From Thermopolyspora flexuosa (lineage in GTDB: Bacteria > Actinomycetota > Actinomycetes > Streptosporangiales > Streptosporangiaceae): a DNA stretch of 64,000 bases. A model generated the notes under the pieces. It saw nothing but the letters and a program-made list of their open reading frames with translations. It did not search any database and was not told the origin of the DNA. Below are positions 8,395 through 16,177 of the stretch, in pieces (position 1 is the first letter of the stretch; each line of letters opens with the position of its first letter). The DNA is taken from NCBI RefSeq assembly GCF_006716785.1, contig NZ_VFPQ01000001.1, forward strand, positions 496,001-560,000. Reading direction: 5' to 3'. The position numbers were made by a program, and so were the translations under genes.

Positions 8395-9264
8395 GTGAAC
8401 AAGGCGCTGAGGGAGGTGCTCGACCTGCTCGACCTGGAGCAGATCGAGCTCGACATCTTCCGCGGGCGCAGCCCCGCCGAGCGCATCCAGCGCGTCTTCG
8501 GCGGCCAGGTGGCCGCGCAGGCGCTCGTCGCGGCCGGCCGTACCGTGCCGGAGGGGCGGCAGGTGCACTCGCTGCACGCCTACTTCATCCGGCCGGGCGA
8601 CCCCAGCGTGCCGATCGTCTACTACGTGGACCGGACCCGGGACGGCCGGTCGTTCACCACCCGCCGGGTCACCGCGATCCAGCACGGCAAGGCGATCTTC
8701 ACGATGTCGGCGTCGTTCCACATCGCCGAGGACGGGCCGGGCCACCAGGCCACGGCGATGCCCGAGGTGCCGGACCCGGAGAGCCTGCCCACCTACGCCG
8801 AGCACGTGCGGAACGCGAACGGGCTCGACCCGGGCATCCGCGAGTGGCTGTCCCGGCCCCGGCCGGTGGACTTCCGCTACGCCACCCCGCTCGTCTGGGA
8901 GGCCAAGGCCGATCCGGCGCTGCGCGGCTCCTCGACCCGGGTGTGGTTCCGCTACGACGCCGACCTGCCCGACGACCCGCTGCTCCACGTGGTGCTCGCG
9001 GCGTACGCCTCGGACTTCACGCTCGTGGACACGGTGCTGCTCGCCCGGGGCCTGGCGTGGGGCGCGTCGGACATCACCGCGGCCTCGCTCGACCACGCGA
9101 TGTGGTTCCACCGGCCGCTGCGGGTCGACGACTGGGTGCTGTACGCCCAGGAGGCGCCGTGGTCGGGGTCGGCGCGCGGCCTCGCCCGCGGCGAGATGTT
9201 CACCCGTTCCGGGGAGCTCGCGGTGTCGGTGGTGCAGGAGTGCCTGCTGCGCACCGCCGACTGA
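8395..9264 (+). CDS. tesB: Acyl-CoA thioesterase II
   Basis: The 289-residue double hot-dog protein has the family features FGGQVAAQAL near residue 35, HSLHAYFIRPGD, DGRSFTTRRV, and in the second hot dog DFTLVDTVL and SLDHAMWFHRP, which carries the catalytic Asp region. It hydrolyses fatty acyl-CoA to the free acid and CoA in the cytoplasm. GTG 8395 has GGGGGAG nine bases upstream. It lies directly downstream of uvrD2, a pairing that also occurs in other actinomycetes. Confidence 0.92.
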   Translation: MNKALREVLDLLDLEQIELDIFRGRSPAERIQRVFGGQVAAQALVAAGRTVPEGRQVHSLHAYFIRPGDPSVPIVYYVDRTRDGRSFTTRRVTAIQHGKAIFTMSASFHIAEDGPGHQATAMPEVPDPESLPTYAEHVRNANGLDPGIREWLSRPRPVDFRYATPLVWEAKADPALRGSSTRVWFRYDADLPDDPLLHVVLAAYASDFTLVDTVLLARGLAWGASDITAASLDHAMWFHRPLRVDDWVLYAQEAPWSGSARGLARGEMFTRSGELAVSVVQECLLRTAD

Positions 9265-9300
9265 GCACGACTGAGTACGACGCTGCAAAACCGCAGGTAG

Positions 9301-9338
9301 AAAATATGTTGCTCAGTTGACCCGGCGCAGTTTAGGGT
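9301..9338 (+). promoter_or_regulatory. Putative whiB7 promoter with upstream A/T element
   Basis: TTGCTC at 9309-9314 and TAGGGT at 9333-9338 are separated by 18 bases. AAAATAT lies immediately upstream of the -35. WhiB7 activates its own promoter by placing its AT-hook on an A/T-rich patch just upstream of the -35, and this layout fits. An overlapping alternative pair is TTGACC with TAGGTC. The transcript would have a leader of about 480 bases. Confidence 0.55.
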
Positions 9339-9399
9339 CTAGGTCGAGTCAGTCGGACATTCCGTACCGCTCTGTACCGAAGGAAAGAGGTGAGTTCCG

Positions 9400-9690
9400 G
9401 TGGCTGCGATCACTCTCCGTGCCGCCACGCCGTGGCTCGCCTCTGTGTGCCCGAACGCGAACGCTGCCGATCTCGTCGCCGAAGCGTCGGTCGCCGCTGA
9501 GCGCAAAGTGCTCGGCTTCGCCGCCGATAACGCGTCGGTTCAGGCTGCCCTGGGCCTGCCTGCCGGCATCCGTGGCGAGAGCGGCGTGTACGCCAACCGA
9601 CCGATGACCGCGCACGGCGAGCAGCGGCTCGTTCCTGCCGGACGAGTGCGTGGTCCGCATCCCTGGAGAGACCCGGTCAGACTCTGTTGA
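9400..9690 (+). CDS. Leader ORF (uORF) of the whiB7 attenuator
   Basis: This 96-codon frame has a very good ribosome-binding site (AGGAAAGAGG, 9381-9390) nine bases before GTG 9400. Its stop lies inside hairpin 9673-9694, just ahead of the intrinsic terminator. whiB7 genes are known to be preceded by a translated uORF whose stalling on antibiotic-bound ribosomes lets transcription pass the terminator. The N-terminal two thirds (MAAITLRAATPWL onward) reads like a real Ala-rich protein with a helical tendency, and the tail looks less constrained. It is longer than I expect for a pure sensor peptide, so a second role or a shorter true uORF is possible. Confidence 0.6.
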   Translation: MAAITLRAATPWLASVCPNANAADLVAEASVAAERKVLGFAADNASVQAALGLPAGIRGESGVYANRPMTAHGEQRLVPAGRVRGPHPWRDPVRLC

Positions 9691-9746
9691 CCGGCGTAGA
9701 GCCTCTGGGCCGCGGATCCGCACAGGATTCGCGGCCTTGTTGTTGT
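9673..9746 (+). terminator. whiB7 leader hairpins: uORF-stop hairpin and intrinsic attenuator
   Basis: A perfect seven-base-pair hairpin (9673-9679 with 9688-9694) contains the uORF stop codon. A 12-bp stem (9708-9719 with 9725-9736, one G-U pair, five-base loop) follows, and then TTGTTGTTGT. The second is a textbook Rho-independent terminator sitting 80 bases before whiB7, as expected for ribosome-mediated attenuation. I did not find the competing antiterminator pairing by eye. Confidence 0.8.
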
Positions 9747-9827
9747 CGGCGGCAAATCGATGACCCACAAGGTGGCCCAACCAAGATCAACCAACCAGTT
9801 CACGACCGACTCTGTGAGGTGACGCAG

Positions 9828-10094
9828 ATGGCGGCATCGATCACGGACCTGATCGATGAGGTCGAGATTCCCTGCCGCAGCGACCCTGACCTCTGGTTCG
9901 CCGAGTCCCCTGAGGACGTGGAGTTCGCGAAGGCGCTGTGCGGCGGCTGCCCGATCCGGAAGGCGTGCCTCGACCGGGCCCTGGAGCGCGCCGAGCCGTG
10001 GGGTGTCTGGGGCGGCGAGCTGATCATCCGCGGCGCGATCGTGCCCCGGAAGCGGCCGCGTGGCCGCCCGCGCAAGAACCCCGTCGCGGCCTGA
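9828..10094 (+). CDS. whiB7: WhiB7 redox-responsive transcription factor
   Basis: The 88-residue Wbl protein has the four Fe-S cysteines Cys16, Cys38, Cys41 and Cys47, the G-[VI]-W-G-G turn at 59-63, and a C-terminal AT-hook (RGRPR, 78-82) within a basic tail. The AT-hook is what marks WhiB7 among Wbl proteins. It binds the region-4 domain of the primary sigma factor and activates intrinsic resistance genes after ribosome inhibition. ATG 9828 has GAGGTGA before it; the frame runs open further upstream but that part is leader. The Eis-type acetyltransferase at 27553-28758 belongs to a family WhiB7 controls in mycobacteria. Confidence 0.93.
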   Translation: MAASITDLIDEVEIPCRSDPDLWFAESPEDVEFAKALCGGCPIRKACLDRALERAEPWGVWGGELIIRGAIVPRKRPRGRPRKNPVAA

Positions 10095-10146
10095 CCCTCC
10101 TACGGCAACCGATCCCACCCCTCAGCACGGAAAGGACGAACCGGAA

Positions 10147-10338
10147 ATGGAACTGAATCCCCTGAGGAGCACGACCTTGCTATTCGCCAACGAAGACCTG
10201 GTGCGGGAGCGACTACATAGCCTCCACCGGGAGGCGGAGGAGCTCCGCGTCGCCCAGCGGCTCGGCCGGCTGCGCCGGGCGCGCCGCCGGGCGGAGCGCG
10301 CGGCCGAGCGCCTCCGCCAGGCCGAGAGCCGGCTCTAG
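10147..10338 (+). CDS. Small charged helical protein downstream of whiB7
   Basis: A 63-residue product is read from ATG 10147, with GAAAGGA upstream. After a short start (MELNPLRSTTLLF) it is a strongly basic/acidic helix full of Arg, Glu and Leu (residues 18-63), likely a coiled coil or nucleic-acid-associated helix. I do not recognise a named family. It starts 52 bp after whiB7 with only a ribosome-binding site between, so it is probably in the same transcript and would share WhiB7-type induction. Confidence 0.6.
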   Translation: MELNPLRSTTLLFANEDLVRERLHSLHREAEELRVAQRLGRLRRARRRAERAAERLRQAESRL

Positions 10339-10355
10339 CCGCCGGCCCGCCCGGA

Positions 10356-10377
10356 CCCCGGCCCCACCGGGCCGGGG
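10356..10377 (+). terminator. GC-rich hairpin after the whiB7 transcript
   Basis: A perfect nine-base-pair stem (10356-10364 with 10369-10377) with a CACC loop lies 17 bases after the small-protein stop. There is no T-tract, as is usual in high-GC actinomycetes. Confidence 0.55.
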
Positions 10378-10512
10378 CGCCGAGGTGAGGCGCCGGGGCG
10401 AGGCGCCGGGATGAGCCGCCGTGCGGGAACCGTCGGCGTGCCGTACGTGGACGCGGTTCCGCGGTGCGCGTGACGCATGGCGCGGTGTGCATGACGAAGT
10501 CCGTGATCCCAT

Positions 10513-10542
10513 GAGGGGCGGGCCCCACCGGGCCCGCCCCTC
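10513..10542. terminator. Strong bidirectional hairpin between converging genes
   Basis: A perfect 13-base-pair stem (10513-10525 with 10530-10542) closes on a four-base loop. It lies between the end of the whiB7 unit and the end of the ABC1 kinase gene, so it can stop transcription from both sides. The 280-base gap 10339-10618 holds this and the preceding hairpin but no gene that I can support. Confidence 0.7.
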
Positions 10543-10618
10543 TCGCGCTTTGCCGGCCGCCCTGCCGGCCACGCGGTCCGTCGTGCCGCCGGTCGCGGGT
10601 CCGCCGCGCCGTCCCCGG

Positions 10619-11965
10619 TCAGCCTCCGACGGAGGCGAGGGCGGCGTCCTGCTCCGGATCGTCGTCGGCGAAGCCCGGCACCCAGCGGATCACCTCGTCG
10701 CGGAACCGGGCCGTGGTGCCGAGCTGGCACAGCACGCCCACCCCGGCCGCGTGCACCCGGTGGATGAGCACGTACGCCGGGGGCAGGTTGAGCCGCCGCA
10801 CCACGCCGTTCGACCGGATGTCCGCGACGCTCGCGAACTGGCGCTGCAGCCACTCCCGGCTGAAGGTGAACTCCTCGACCCGGGTGGGCTCGACGTACGG
10901 GGCGAGGAAGGCGCGCAGCTCGTCCGGGTCGACGGTGATGTGCGGCAGGATGAAGCCCTCCCGGCGCAGGCCCCGGATGACGGTCTCCATGTCGCCCTCG
11001 TTGAAGATGCGGATGAGGGTGCCGAAGACCTTGGGGTAGCCGCCGGGGAGGCGGTTCACCGCGCCGAAGTCGAGCACGCCCATCCGCCCGTCGGGCAGCA
11101 TGCGGAAGTTGCCGGGGTGCGGGTCGGCGTGGAGCATGCCCACCCGGGCGGGCGAGCTGAACAGGAACCGCGCGAGCAGCAGCCCGGCCCGGTCCCGCTC
11201 CTCCTTGGTCCCGTCAGCGATGATCTTGGACAGCGGCACGCCGTCCATCCACTCGGTGACGATGATCGCCTCGTTCGCCGCCACCACGTCCGGGATGTGG
11301 AAGTCCGGGTCGTCGTGGTACTCGAGCGCGAAGGCGTGCTGCGCCTCGGCCTCCCGCAGGTAGTCGAGCTCCTCGGCGACCCGCTCGCGCACCTCGGTGA
11401 GCACGGCCTTGATGTCGAGCCCGGGCAGCAGCGCCCCGAACAGCTTGCCGACCCGGGCGAGCTGCTTGAAGTCGGACATGAGCGCCTTGCCGACACCCGG
11501 GTACTGGATCTTCACCGCGACCCGGCGGCCGTCCCGCCAGACCGCCCGGTGCACCTGGCCGATCGACGCGGCCGCGGCCGGCGAGTCGTCGAACTCGAGG
11601 AACAGGTCGCGCCAGTCGTCGCCGAGTTGCTCCCGCAGCACCCGGTGCACGGTCGCGGTGGGCAGCGGCGGCGCGGCCTCCTGCAGCTTGGTGAGCGTCG
11701 CCCGGTACGGCCCGGCGATCTCGGCGGGCAGCGCGGCCTCGAAGATGGACAGCGCCTGGCCGAGCTTCATCGCGCCACCCTTGAGCTCGCCGAGCACCTT
11801 GAAGATCTGCTCGGCGGTGCGCTGCTGAATCTCCTCGGCCACCACCTCGGCGGACCTGCCGCCGATGCGCTTGCCGAGGCCGATCGCGGTGCGTCCGGCG
11901 AAACCGAGGGGGAGCGCCGCGAGCTTGGCCGAACGGGTGACTGCACGACGGGGGAGGTCACTCAC
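10619..11965 (-). CDS. ABC1/UbiB-family atypical kinase
   Basis: The 448-residue protein carries the ABC1 signature: the KxGQ element (KLGQALS, near 66), the Ala-rich loop AAAASIGQVH, VAVKIQYP, EELDYLREA, HADPHPGN and LDFGAV. These proteins have a kinase fold that behaves more like an ATPase in isoprenoid or quinone lipid metabolism. Actinomycetes use menaquinone, so a ubiquinone role is unlikely and the true substrate is open. The GTG start at 11965 overlaps the stop of the ThiF-like gene by four bases. The mycobacterial counterpart Rv3197 lies beside whiB7 as here. Confidence 0.88.
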   Translation of the reverse strand: MSDLPRRAVTRSAKLAALPLGFAGRTAIGLGKRIGGRSAEVVAEEIQQRTAEQIFKVLGELKGGAMKLGQALSIFEAALPAEIAGPYRATLTKLQEAAPPLPTATVHRVLREQLGDDWRDLFLEFDDSPAAAASIGQVHRAVWRDGRRVAVKIQYPGVGKALMSDFKQLARVGKLFGALLPGLDIKAVLTEVRERVAEELDYLREAEAQHAFALEYHDDPDFHIPDVVAANEAIIVTEWMDGVPLSKIIADGTKEERDRAGLLLARFLFSSPARVGMLHADPHPGNFRMLPDGRMGVLDFGAVNRLPGGYPKVFGTLIRIFNEGDMETVIRGLRREGFILPHITVDPDELRAFLAPYVEPTRVEEFTFSREWLQRQFASVADIRSNGVVRRLNLPPAYVLIHRVHAAGVGVLCQLGTTARFRDEVIRWVPGFADDDPEQDAALASVGG

Positions 11966-13047
11966 GCGACCATTCTCCGTAAATCTCTCTCAATTGGACA
12001 GCAGCCACATTCGGGATGTGGCTTCCAGGACCACTTCCGCCGGCGCGAGTCGGGGGGAAGGTCAACCGAACTGCCGATCAGATGACTCGCACGACCCTCG
12101 ACGAAAGCCAACACTTGCCCCGCAGTATAGGCGGCGACCAGCGTGGCCAGCACCGTTCCGCCCGCGACCTCACCCGCCGGGTAGCCGCCGAGCCGCGCGC
12201 TCACCATCGCCCGCCCCGGGTCGCGGTCGCGCCGGTGAAATTCCACGCACCGCAGGCAGGCGGTGCGCCCGGGCAGCACGAGCGGCCCCGCCGTGCCGAA
12301 CCCCTCGAACGCCGCCGCGGGCAGGTGCGGCACCCCGGCCTCGGCGAGCTCGGCCACGAGCACCGGGTCGAGCGGGCCCACCGGCGCGAGCACGGCGAGA
12401 TCCGGCCGCGGCGCGCCGTCGCCGGGCCGCGCCGCCGCCCTGCCCGGCCAGGCGTTCACGGCGGGCGCCACGCGCCGGGCGAGCTCCACCGCGCCCTCGT
12501 CGCGCGGCCGCCCCACGTGCTCCCAGCCGAGCCCGCCGGGCACCAGGTCGCGCCGCCGGGCCGGGCCCGGATCGACCACGCACAGGTGGCCGACGCCCGC
12601 CGCGGCGAGCAGCGCGACGATCTGGGCGCCCACCCGGCCGGCGCCGTACACGCGGACGTGCGCCGCGCGGCGCCGCCGCATCGCGCCGAGCCCGCCGTCG
12701 GTGGCCCCGGTCACCACGGAGAGCTCGTCGAGGTCGGGCGCGAGCCGGTCCCGCTCGGCGAGCGACAGGCCGCCGAGCGCGTCCGGGCGGACCGCGGCGT
12801 CGTCGAGCACGCCGCACCCGGCGAGCAGCCCGAGCAGCTCGCGCACGGCCGCCTCGCCGAGCCCGTGCCGCCGCGCCCGCGCGACCACCTCGGGCACGGT
12901 CGCGGTGCCGTCGAGCGCGTCGATCACCTCGCGGACGGCGGGTTCCACGTCGGCGAGCACCACCGCCCGCGCCGGGTGCACGCCGAACTGCAGGCTGCGC
13001 CCGCCGCGGTCGAGGCGGCGCAGCGCCGGTTTGACTCGTGGCCTCAT
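11962..13047 (-). CDS. ThiF/E1-like adenylyltransferase-fold protein
   Basis: This protein of about 361 residues has an N-terminal region resembling winged-helix or leader-peptide-binding domains (about 1-100), then a Rossmann fold with GAGRVG, and cysteines in CLRC and CGCC that match the zinc site of ThiF/MoeB-type E1 enzymes. E1-like proteins adenylate a C-terminal Gly or a ribosomal peptide. The catalytic Arg and Asp set is not obvious, so a non-adenylating partner role is possible. ATG 13047 is used; GTG 13065 is an in-frame alternative. It is coupled by a GTGA overlap to the ABC1 kinase, and a perfect Crp-type site lies 73 bases upstream. Confidence 0.7.
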   Translation of the reverse strand: MRPRVKPALRRLDRGGRSLQFGVHPARAVVLADVEPAVREVIDALDGTATVPEVVARARRHGLGEAAVRELLGLLAGCGVLDDAAVRPDALGGLSLAERDRLAPDLDELSVVTGATDGGLGAMRRRRAAHVRVYGAGRVGAQIVALLAAAGVGHLCVVDPGPARRRDLVPGGLGWEHVGRPRDEGAVELARRVAPAVNAWPGRAAARPGDGAPRPDLAVLAPVGPLDPVLVAELAEAGVPHLPAAAFEGFGTAGPLVLPGRTACLRCVEFHRRDRDPGRAMVSARLGGYPAGEVAGGTVLATLVAAYTAGQVLAFVEGRASHLIGSSVDLPPDSRRRKWSWKPHPECGCCPIERDLRRMVA

Positions 13048-13119
13048 GGACGGAGACCCTGCCACACCGCGCCCCGGGCCGGGGCGGGGTCGGCACCCGC
13101 CTGTGGATAACTCCTCGAC

Positions 13120-13135
13120 TGTGATTTACATCACA
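13120..13135. promoter_or_regulatory. Perfect Crp/GlxR-type operator
   Basis: The site reads TGTGATTTACATCACA, which matches TGTGA-N6-TCACA at every fixed position. It lies 72 bases upstream of the ThiF-like ATG and 190 bases from the divergent metallopeptidase start. A cAMP-receptor family regulator should act here, most simply on the thiF-like/ABC1 operon. Confidence 0.75.
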
Positions 13136-13143
13136 CTTTTGCC

Positions 13144-13163
13144 GTGCGGCGATCGCGCCGCAC
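13144..13163. other. Inverted repeat in the divergent intergenic region
   Basis: Perfect eight-base arms (13144-13151 and 13156-13163) flank ATCG, beginning nine bases after the Crp-type site. It could be a second operator or a hairpin. The 277-base gap 13048-13324 otherwise holds only the promoters of the two divergent genes. Confidence 0.4.
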
Positions 13164-13324
13164 GCACGGGGCGGCCGCCGCGAATCCGCTGCGTTTCGCC
13201 GTTGTGGCGGCGGTCTGGACCACTCGGCGCGCCGCCCGCGACCGCGTCACACAAATAGGGATTGACCAGCGAAAACGTGATCGCCCCCCTGTGGAAATTC
13301 GCGAGACTGGGCTACCGTGCATAT

Positions 13325-13840
13325 GTGTCCCCCGAGACTGTCGAGGTTCGGCGGAGCGCACGGCGCCGACGGACCGTATCCGCGTATCGCGATGGCGACA
13401 AGACAATAGTGCTGCTTCCCGCCGGACTGAGCAGGACCGACGAGGAACGGTGGGTCCGCCGCATGCTCGACCGGCTCGCGGCCAAGGAGCAGCGAAGACG
13501 CCCCACCGACGAGGATCTCATGGAACGGGCGAAGGAGCTTTCCGCCCGCTATCTCGACGGGAAGGCCGTGCCGCGCAGCGTGCGCTGGGTGGAAAATCAG
13601 CGGCACCGCTGGGGATCCTGTACGCCCGACCAGGGAACGATCCGGATTTCCACCCGGATTCGCGGCATGCCCGCCTGGGTCGTCGATTATGTGATCATGC
13701 ACGAGCTGGTGCACCTGCTCGTACCCGGCCACGGCCCGCGCTTCTGGAAGCTCGTGGAACGTTACCCCCGAGCCGAGCGGGCACGCGGTTTTCTGGAGGG
13801 ATTTTCCATGGCCGCCAACGCCGCAGCGGAGGAATATTGA
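13325..13840 (+). CDS. YgjP/WLM-type zinc metallopeptidase
   Basis: The 171-residue protein has an N-terminal basic segment (VEVRRSARRRRTVSAY) and the zinc site HELVHLLVPGHG, giving HExxH plus a third His, followed by FW. This is the M48-related YgjP fold. The long open frame begins at TTG 13262, but GTG 13325 is preferred: TACCGT (13313-13318) lies six bases ahead, a leaderless promoter arrangement, and family members begin close to the VEVRRS segment. The physiological substrate of the family is unknown. The next gene overlaps its stop. Confidence 0.75.
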   Translation: MSPETVEVRRSARRRRTVSAYRDGDKTIVLLPAGLSRTDEERWVRRMLDRLAAKEQRRRPTDEDLMERAKELSARYLDGKAVPRSVRWVENQRHRWGSCTPDQGTIRISTRIRGMPAWVVDYVIMHELVHLLVPGHGPRFWKLVERYPRAERARGFLEGFSMAANAAAEEY

Positions 13841-14514
13841 TCGCTCCCGCAGCCGGACCCGAGGCCGACGCGCCCGGCGGCCCGGCGCCGCGGAGCGCGA
13901 CCGTACGCCGCGTCGCGGGCGTGCTCATCCGACCCGAGACGGCCGGTGCCGCGCCCCCGGGCGTGGACCCGGACGCGTTCCTCGCCGCGGTCGCGGAGGA
14001 CACCTACGAGGTGATCGCGGGCCTCGAGCTCGTCCGGCCGGTCATCCTGCACACCGGCCTCGACGAGCTCGCGAACGAGATCGCCTGGCCCGGCACGCCG
14101 GTGATCGGCCTGCCCCCCGGCGGCCCGGTGCTCGCCCGGGCCTTCGCCGCGCTGCGGCCGTACGGCGACGAGGCCGTGGTGGTCGCGGGCGACGCCCCCG
14201 ACCTGCCGCCGCTGCTCGTCGGCAAGCTGCTGCGGGAGCTCGGCCGCGCCCCGGTCACGGTCTGCCCCGCCGAGGACGGCACCGCGGTCGCGGTCGCCGC
14301 CCGGCTCCCGCTGCCCGACTGGGCCGCGGTCGAACTCGACGAGGCGGACATCGTCCGCCGCCTGCGCGCCGCCGCCCCCGGCCGCCGCATGGTCGCCACC
14401 GGCCCCGGCTGGCACCGGCTGCGCCGCCCGGCCGACATCCACCGCCTCGACCCCGGACTGGAGGGCTGGGAGGGCACCCGCGCCCTGCTCAGCGCGGCAA
14501 CCGGAGCTCGGTGA
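13837..14514 (+). CDS. DUF2064/CofC-like nucleotidyltransferase-fold protein
   Basis: The start is TTG 13837, overlapping the peptidase stop, with GGAGG four bases before it. The 225-residue protein resembles GT-A-type transferases of the DUF2064 group: a central AVVVAGDAPDLPP stretch (sugar-nucleotide-style DxxD region) and CPAEDGTAVAVAA, which parallels the PAxDGG motif. The N-terminal nucleotide-binding loop is weak, so activity is uncertain. It converges on the next gene with a 26-base tail-to-tail overlap. Confidence 0.6.
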   Translation: MIAPAAGPEADAPGGPAPRSATVRRVAGVLIRPETAGAAPPGVDPDAFLAAVAEDTYEVIAGLELVRPVILHTGLDELANEIAWPGTPVIGLPPGGPVLARAFAALRPYGDEAVVVAGDAPDLPPLLVGKLLRELGRAPVTVCPAEDGTAVAVAARLPLPDWAAVELDEADIVRRLRAAAPGRRMVATGPGWHRLRRPADIHRLDPGLEGWEGTRALLSAATGAR

Positions 14515-15565
14515 ACACCGCCCGGTGGTCGGTGCGCGGCAGCGTGTGCACCTCGTAGCCGGTCACCGCGAGCCGCCGGTCGGCGAGCACGTGGTCGATC
14601 GTGATGATCGGCGGCATCACCCGCCGGTTCGCCGGCCAGGTGGGGATCAGCCCCTTGCCGCTCGCCTCGGCGGCGTCGACGTACCCACGCTCCACAAGGC
14701 CACGGAACTCGGCGTGGTCGAGGCTCGCGTTGAAGTCCCCGGCGAGGATCCGGTACGGCCCCTCGGACGGCGCCGACGGCAGCGCCCGCAGGCCCTCCCG
14801 CCACAGCGCGGTCATCCGCGGGCCGAGCGGCGGGTAGGTGTGCACGGCCACGAGCTCCACCTGGCCGCCTCCGGGCAGCGTGAGCCGCGCCGCCGGCATG
14901 TTGTGCCCGATCGCCTGGAACATGCCGGTCACCTCGGTGAGCGGGTACCGCGCGTACAGGCCGCTGCCCCCGGCGCCGAACTCGTCGTGCAGCACGCGGT
15001 GCGGCAGCAGCTCCTTCAGCCCGGCCTCGTCGAGCTCCGCCACCGCCGCGGGGGAGAGCTCCTGGGCGCTCAGCACGTCGGGCCTGACCCGGCGCACCAG
15101 GTTCACCACCGCCTCGGCGTCGGCGCGGCCGAACAGCAGGTTGGCGCTGAGCACCCGCAGCGTCGGCCCGTCCGCCGCGGGCTGCGCCGAGGCCGTCATG
15201 CGTGGGATCACGGCCGCCGCGAGCGACGCGGTGGCCGCCACCGCCACCGCGATCGCGAGCCGCCGCCGCGACAGCACCGCGAGCAGCAGCGCCACGAGGG
15301 AGGCGAGGACCGCGTACGGCGTGGCCGTCATGAGCTGGGCGGTGAACGAGCCGCTCTCCAGCCCGCCGAGCCGGACCACGGCCCACCAGGCGAACGGCGT
15401 GACCGCGATCCAGGCGAACCAGGCGGACACCTTCGGCCGCCCGCTCCGCGGGGTGACGATCACCCCGCCGACCGCGGACCGCGATTCCGTGACGTCCACG
15501 CTGCCCTGCTCCACTCCCGGGCTCCCGTTCCCGGATCCGTTCCCGGATCCCCTCCCGGGCGTCAC
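14489..15565 (-). CDS. Membrane-anchored endonuclease/exonuclease/phosphatase family protein
   Basis: The 358-residue protein begins with a Gly/Ser/Asn-rich stretch, then has about three membrane helices (45-125), and an extracytoplasmic EEP domain with SANLLFGRAD, SAQELSP (catalytic Glu), AVHTYPP, ILAGDFNA and IDHVL/RTDHRAV (catalytic Asp/His). EEP enzymes cleave phosphodiester or phosphomonoester bonds in nucleic acids or lipids; the membrane anchor favours an outward-facing substrate. GTG 15565 is the longest start, and an internal GTG before DVTESRS would also work. Its 3' end overlaps the converging gene by 26 bases. Confidence 0.85.
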   Translation of the reverse strand: MTPGRGSGNGSGNGSPGVEQGSVDVTESRSAVGGVIVTPRSGRPKVSAWFAWIAVTPFAWWAVVRLGGLESGSFTAQLMTATPYAVLASLVALLLAVLSRRRLAIAVAVAATASLAAAVIPRMTASAQPAADGPTLRVLSANLLFGRADAEAVVNLVRRVRPDVLSAQELSPAAVAELDEAGLKELLPHRVLHDEFGAGGSGLYARYPLTEVTGMFQAIGHNMPAARLTLPGGGQVELVAVHTYPPLGPRMTALWREGLRALPSAPSEGPYRILAGDFNASLDHAEFRGLVERGYVDAAEASGKGLIPTWPANRRVMPPIITIDHVLADRRLAVTGYEVHTLPRTDHRAVFTELRLPR

Positions 15566-15589
15566 GCCCGGCCACCCTGGCGACCGACT

Positions 15590-16177
15590 TTACCTGGGCG
15601 TGACATAACGCGCGTGCAAAGAGCGCGCCCGGGCGACCAGCCGCCGGGTCGCGTCGTCGGTCGGCTCCGGCAGCGCGTCCACCGGGAACCAGCGCAGATC
15701 CAGCGACTCGTCGCTGATCACGGCCTCCGCGCCCGGGGGCGCGACCGCGCCGTACTCCAGATCCAGGTGGTAGCTGTGCGGCGGGTGACACCACACCCGG
15801 TGCCGGTCGAGCGCGAGCGGCCCCGGCAGCAGCCGCAGGTCCGGGATGCCGGACTCCTCAACGGCCTCCCGCAGCGCGACCTGCGCCACCGTGGTGTCCC
15901 CGCGCTCGCAGTGCCCGCCCATGGGCAGCCACATGCCCGCCTTGCCGTGCAGCGTGAGCAGCACCCGCTCCCCGTCGTGGGAGAGCACCGCGGTGGTCGC
16001 GGTGACGTGCCCGGGCACGCACTCCCGCCACATGCCGTCCTCGTGCGCGCGCAGGTGCCGCAGGAAGCGCACGCGCAGCTCCTCCTCGGCGGCGGACGGC
16101 GCGCGCCACGCCTCCAGCACCGCGATCGCGTCCGCGCGCAGCCCTCCGGCGCGGGACGCCTCCTCCGCCACGCTCAC
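15590..16177 (-). CDS. Nudix hydrolase
   Basis: The 195-residue protein shows a Nudix helix GGHCERGDTTV through REAVEESGI near residue 90. The usual first Glu is Asp and there is one extra residue before RE, a variant common in actinobacterial Nudix proteins of this size. GTG 16177 overlaps the stop of the DUF2342 protease gene in a GTGA junction, so the two are coupled. The substrate is likely a nucleoside diphosphate derivative, but no subfamily marker fixes it. Confidence 0.85.
   Translation of the reverse strand: MSVAEEASRAGGLRADAIAVLEAWRAPSAAEEELRVRFLRHLRAHEDGMWRECVPGHVTATTAVLSHDGERVLLTLHGKAGMWLPMGGHCERGDTTVAQVALREAVEESGIPDLRLLPGPLALDRHRVWCHPPHSYHLDLEYGAVAPPGAEAVISDESLDLRWFPVDALPEPTDDATRRLVARARSLHARYVTPR

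Noticed and set aside
13102-13110. Perfect DnaA box (TTATCCACA on the minus strand)
   Set aside because: It is single and stands in a promoter region without other boxes, an A/T-rich unwinding element or dnaA/dnaN genes, so it is not an origin.
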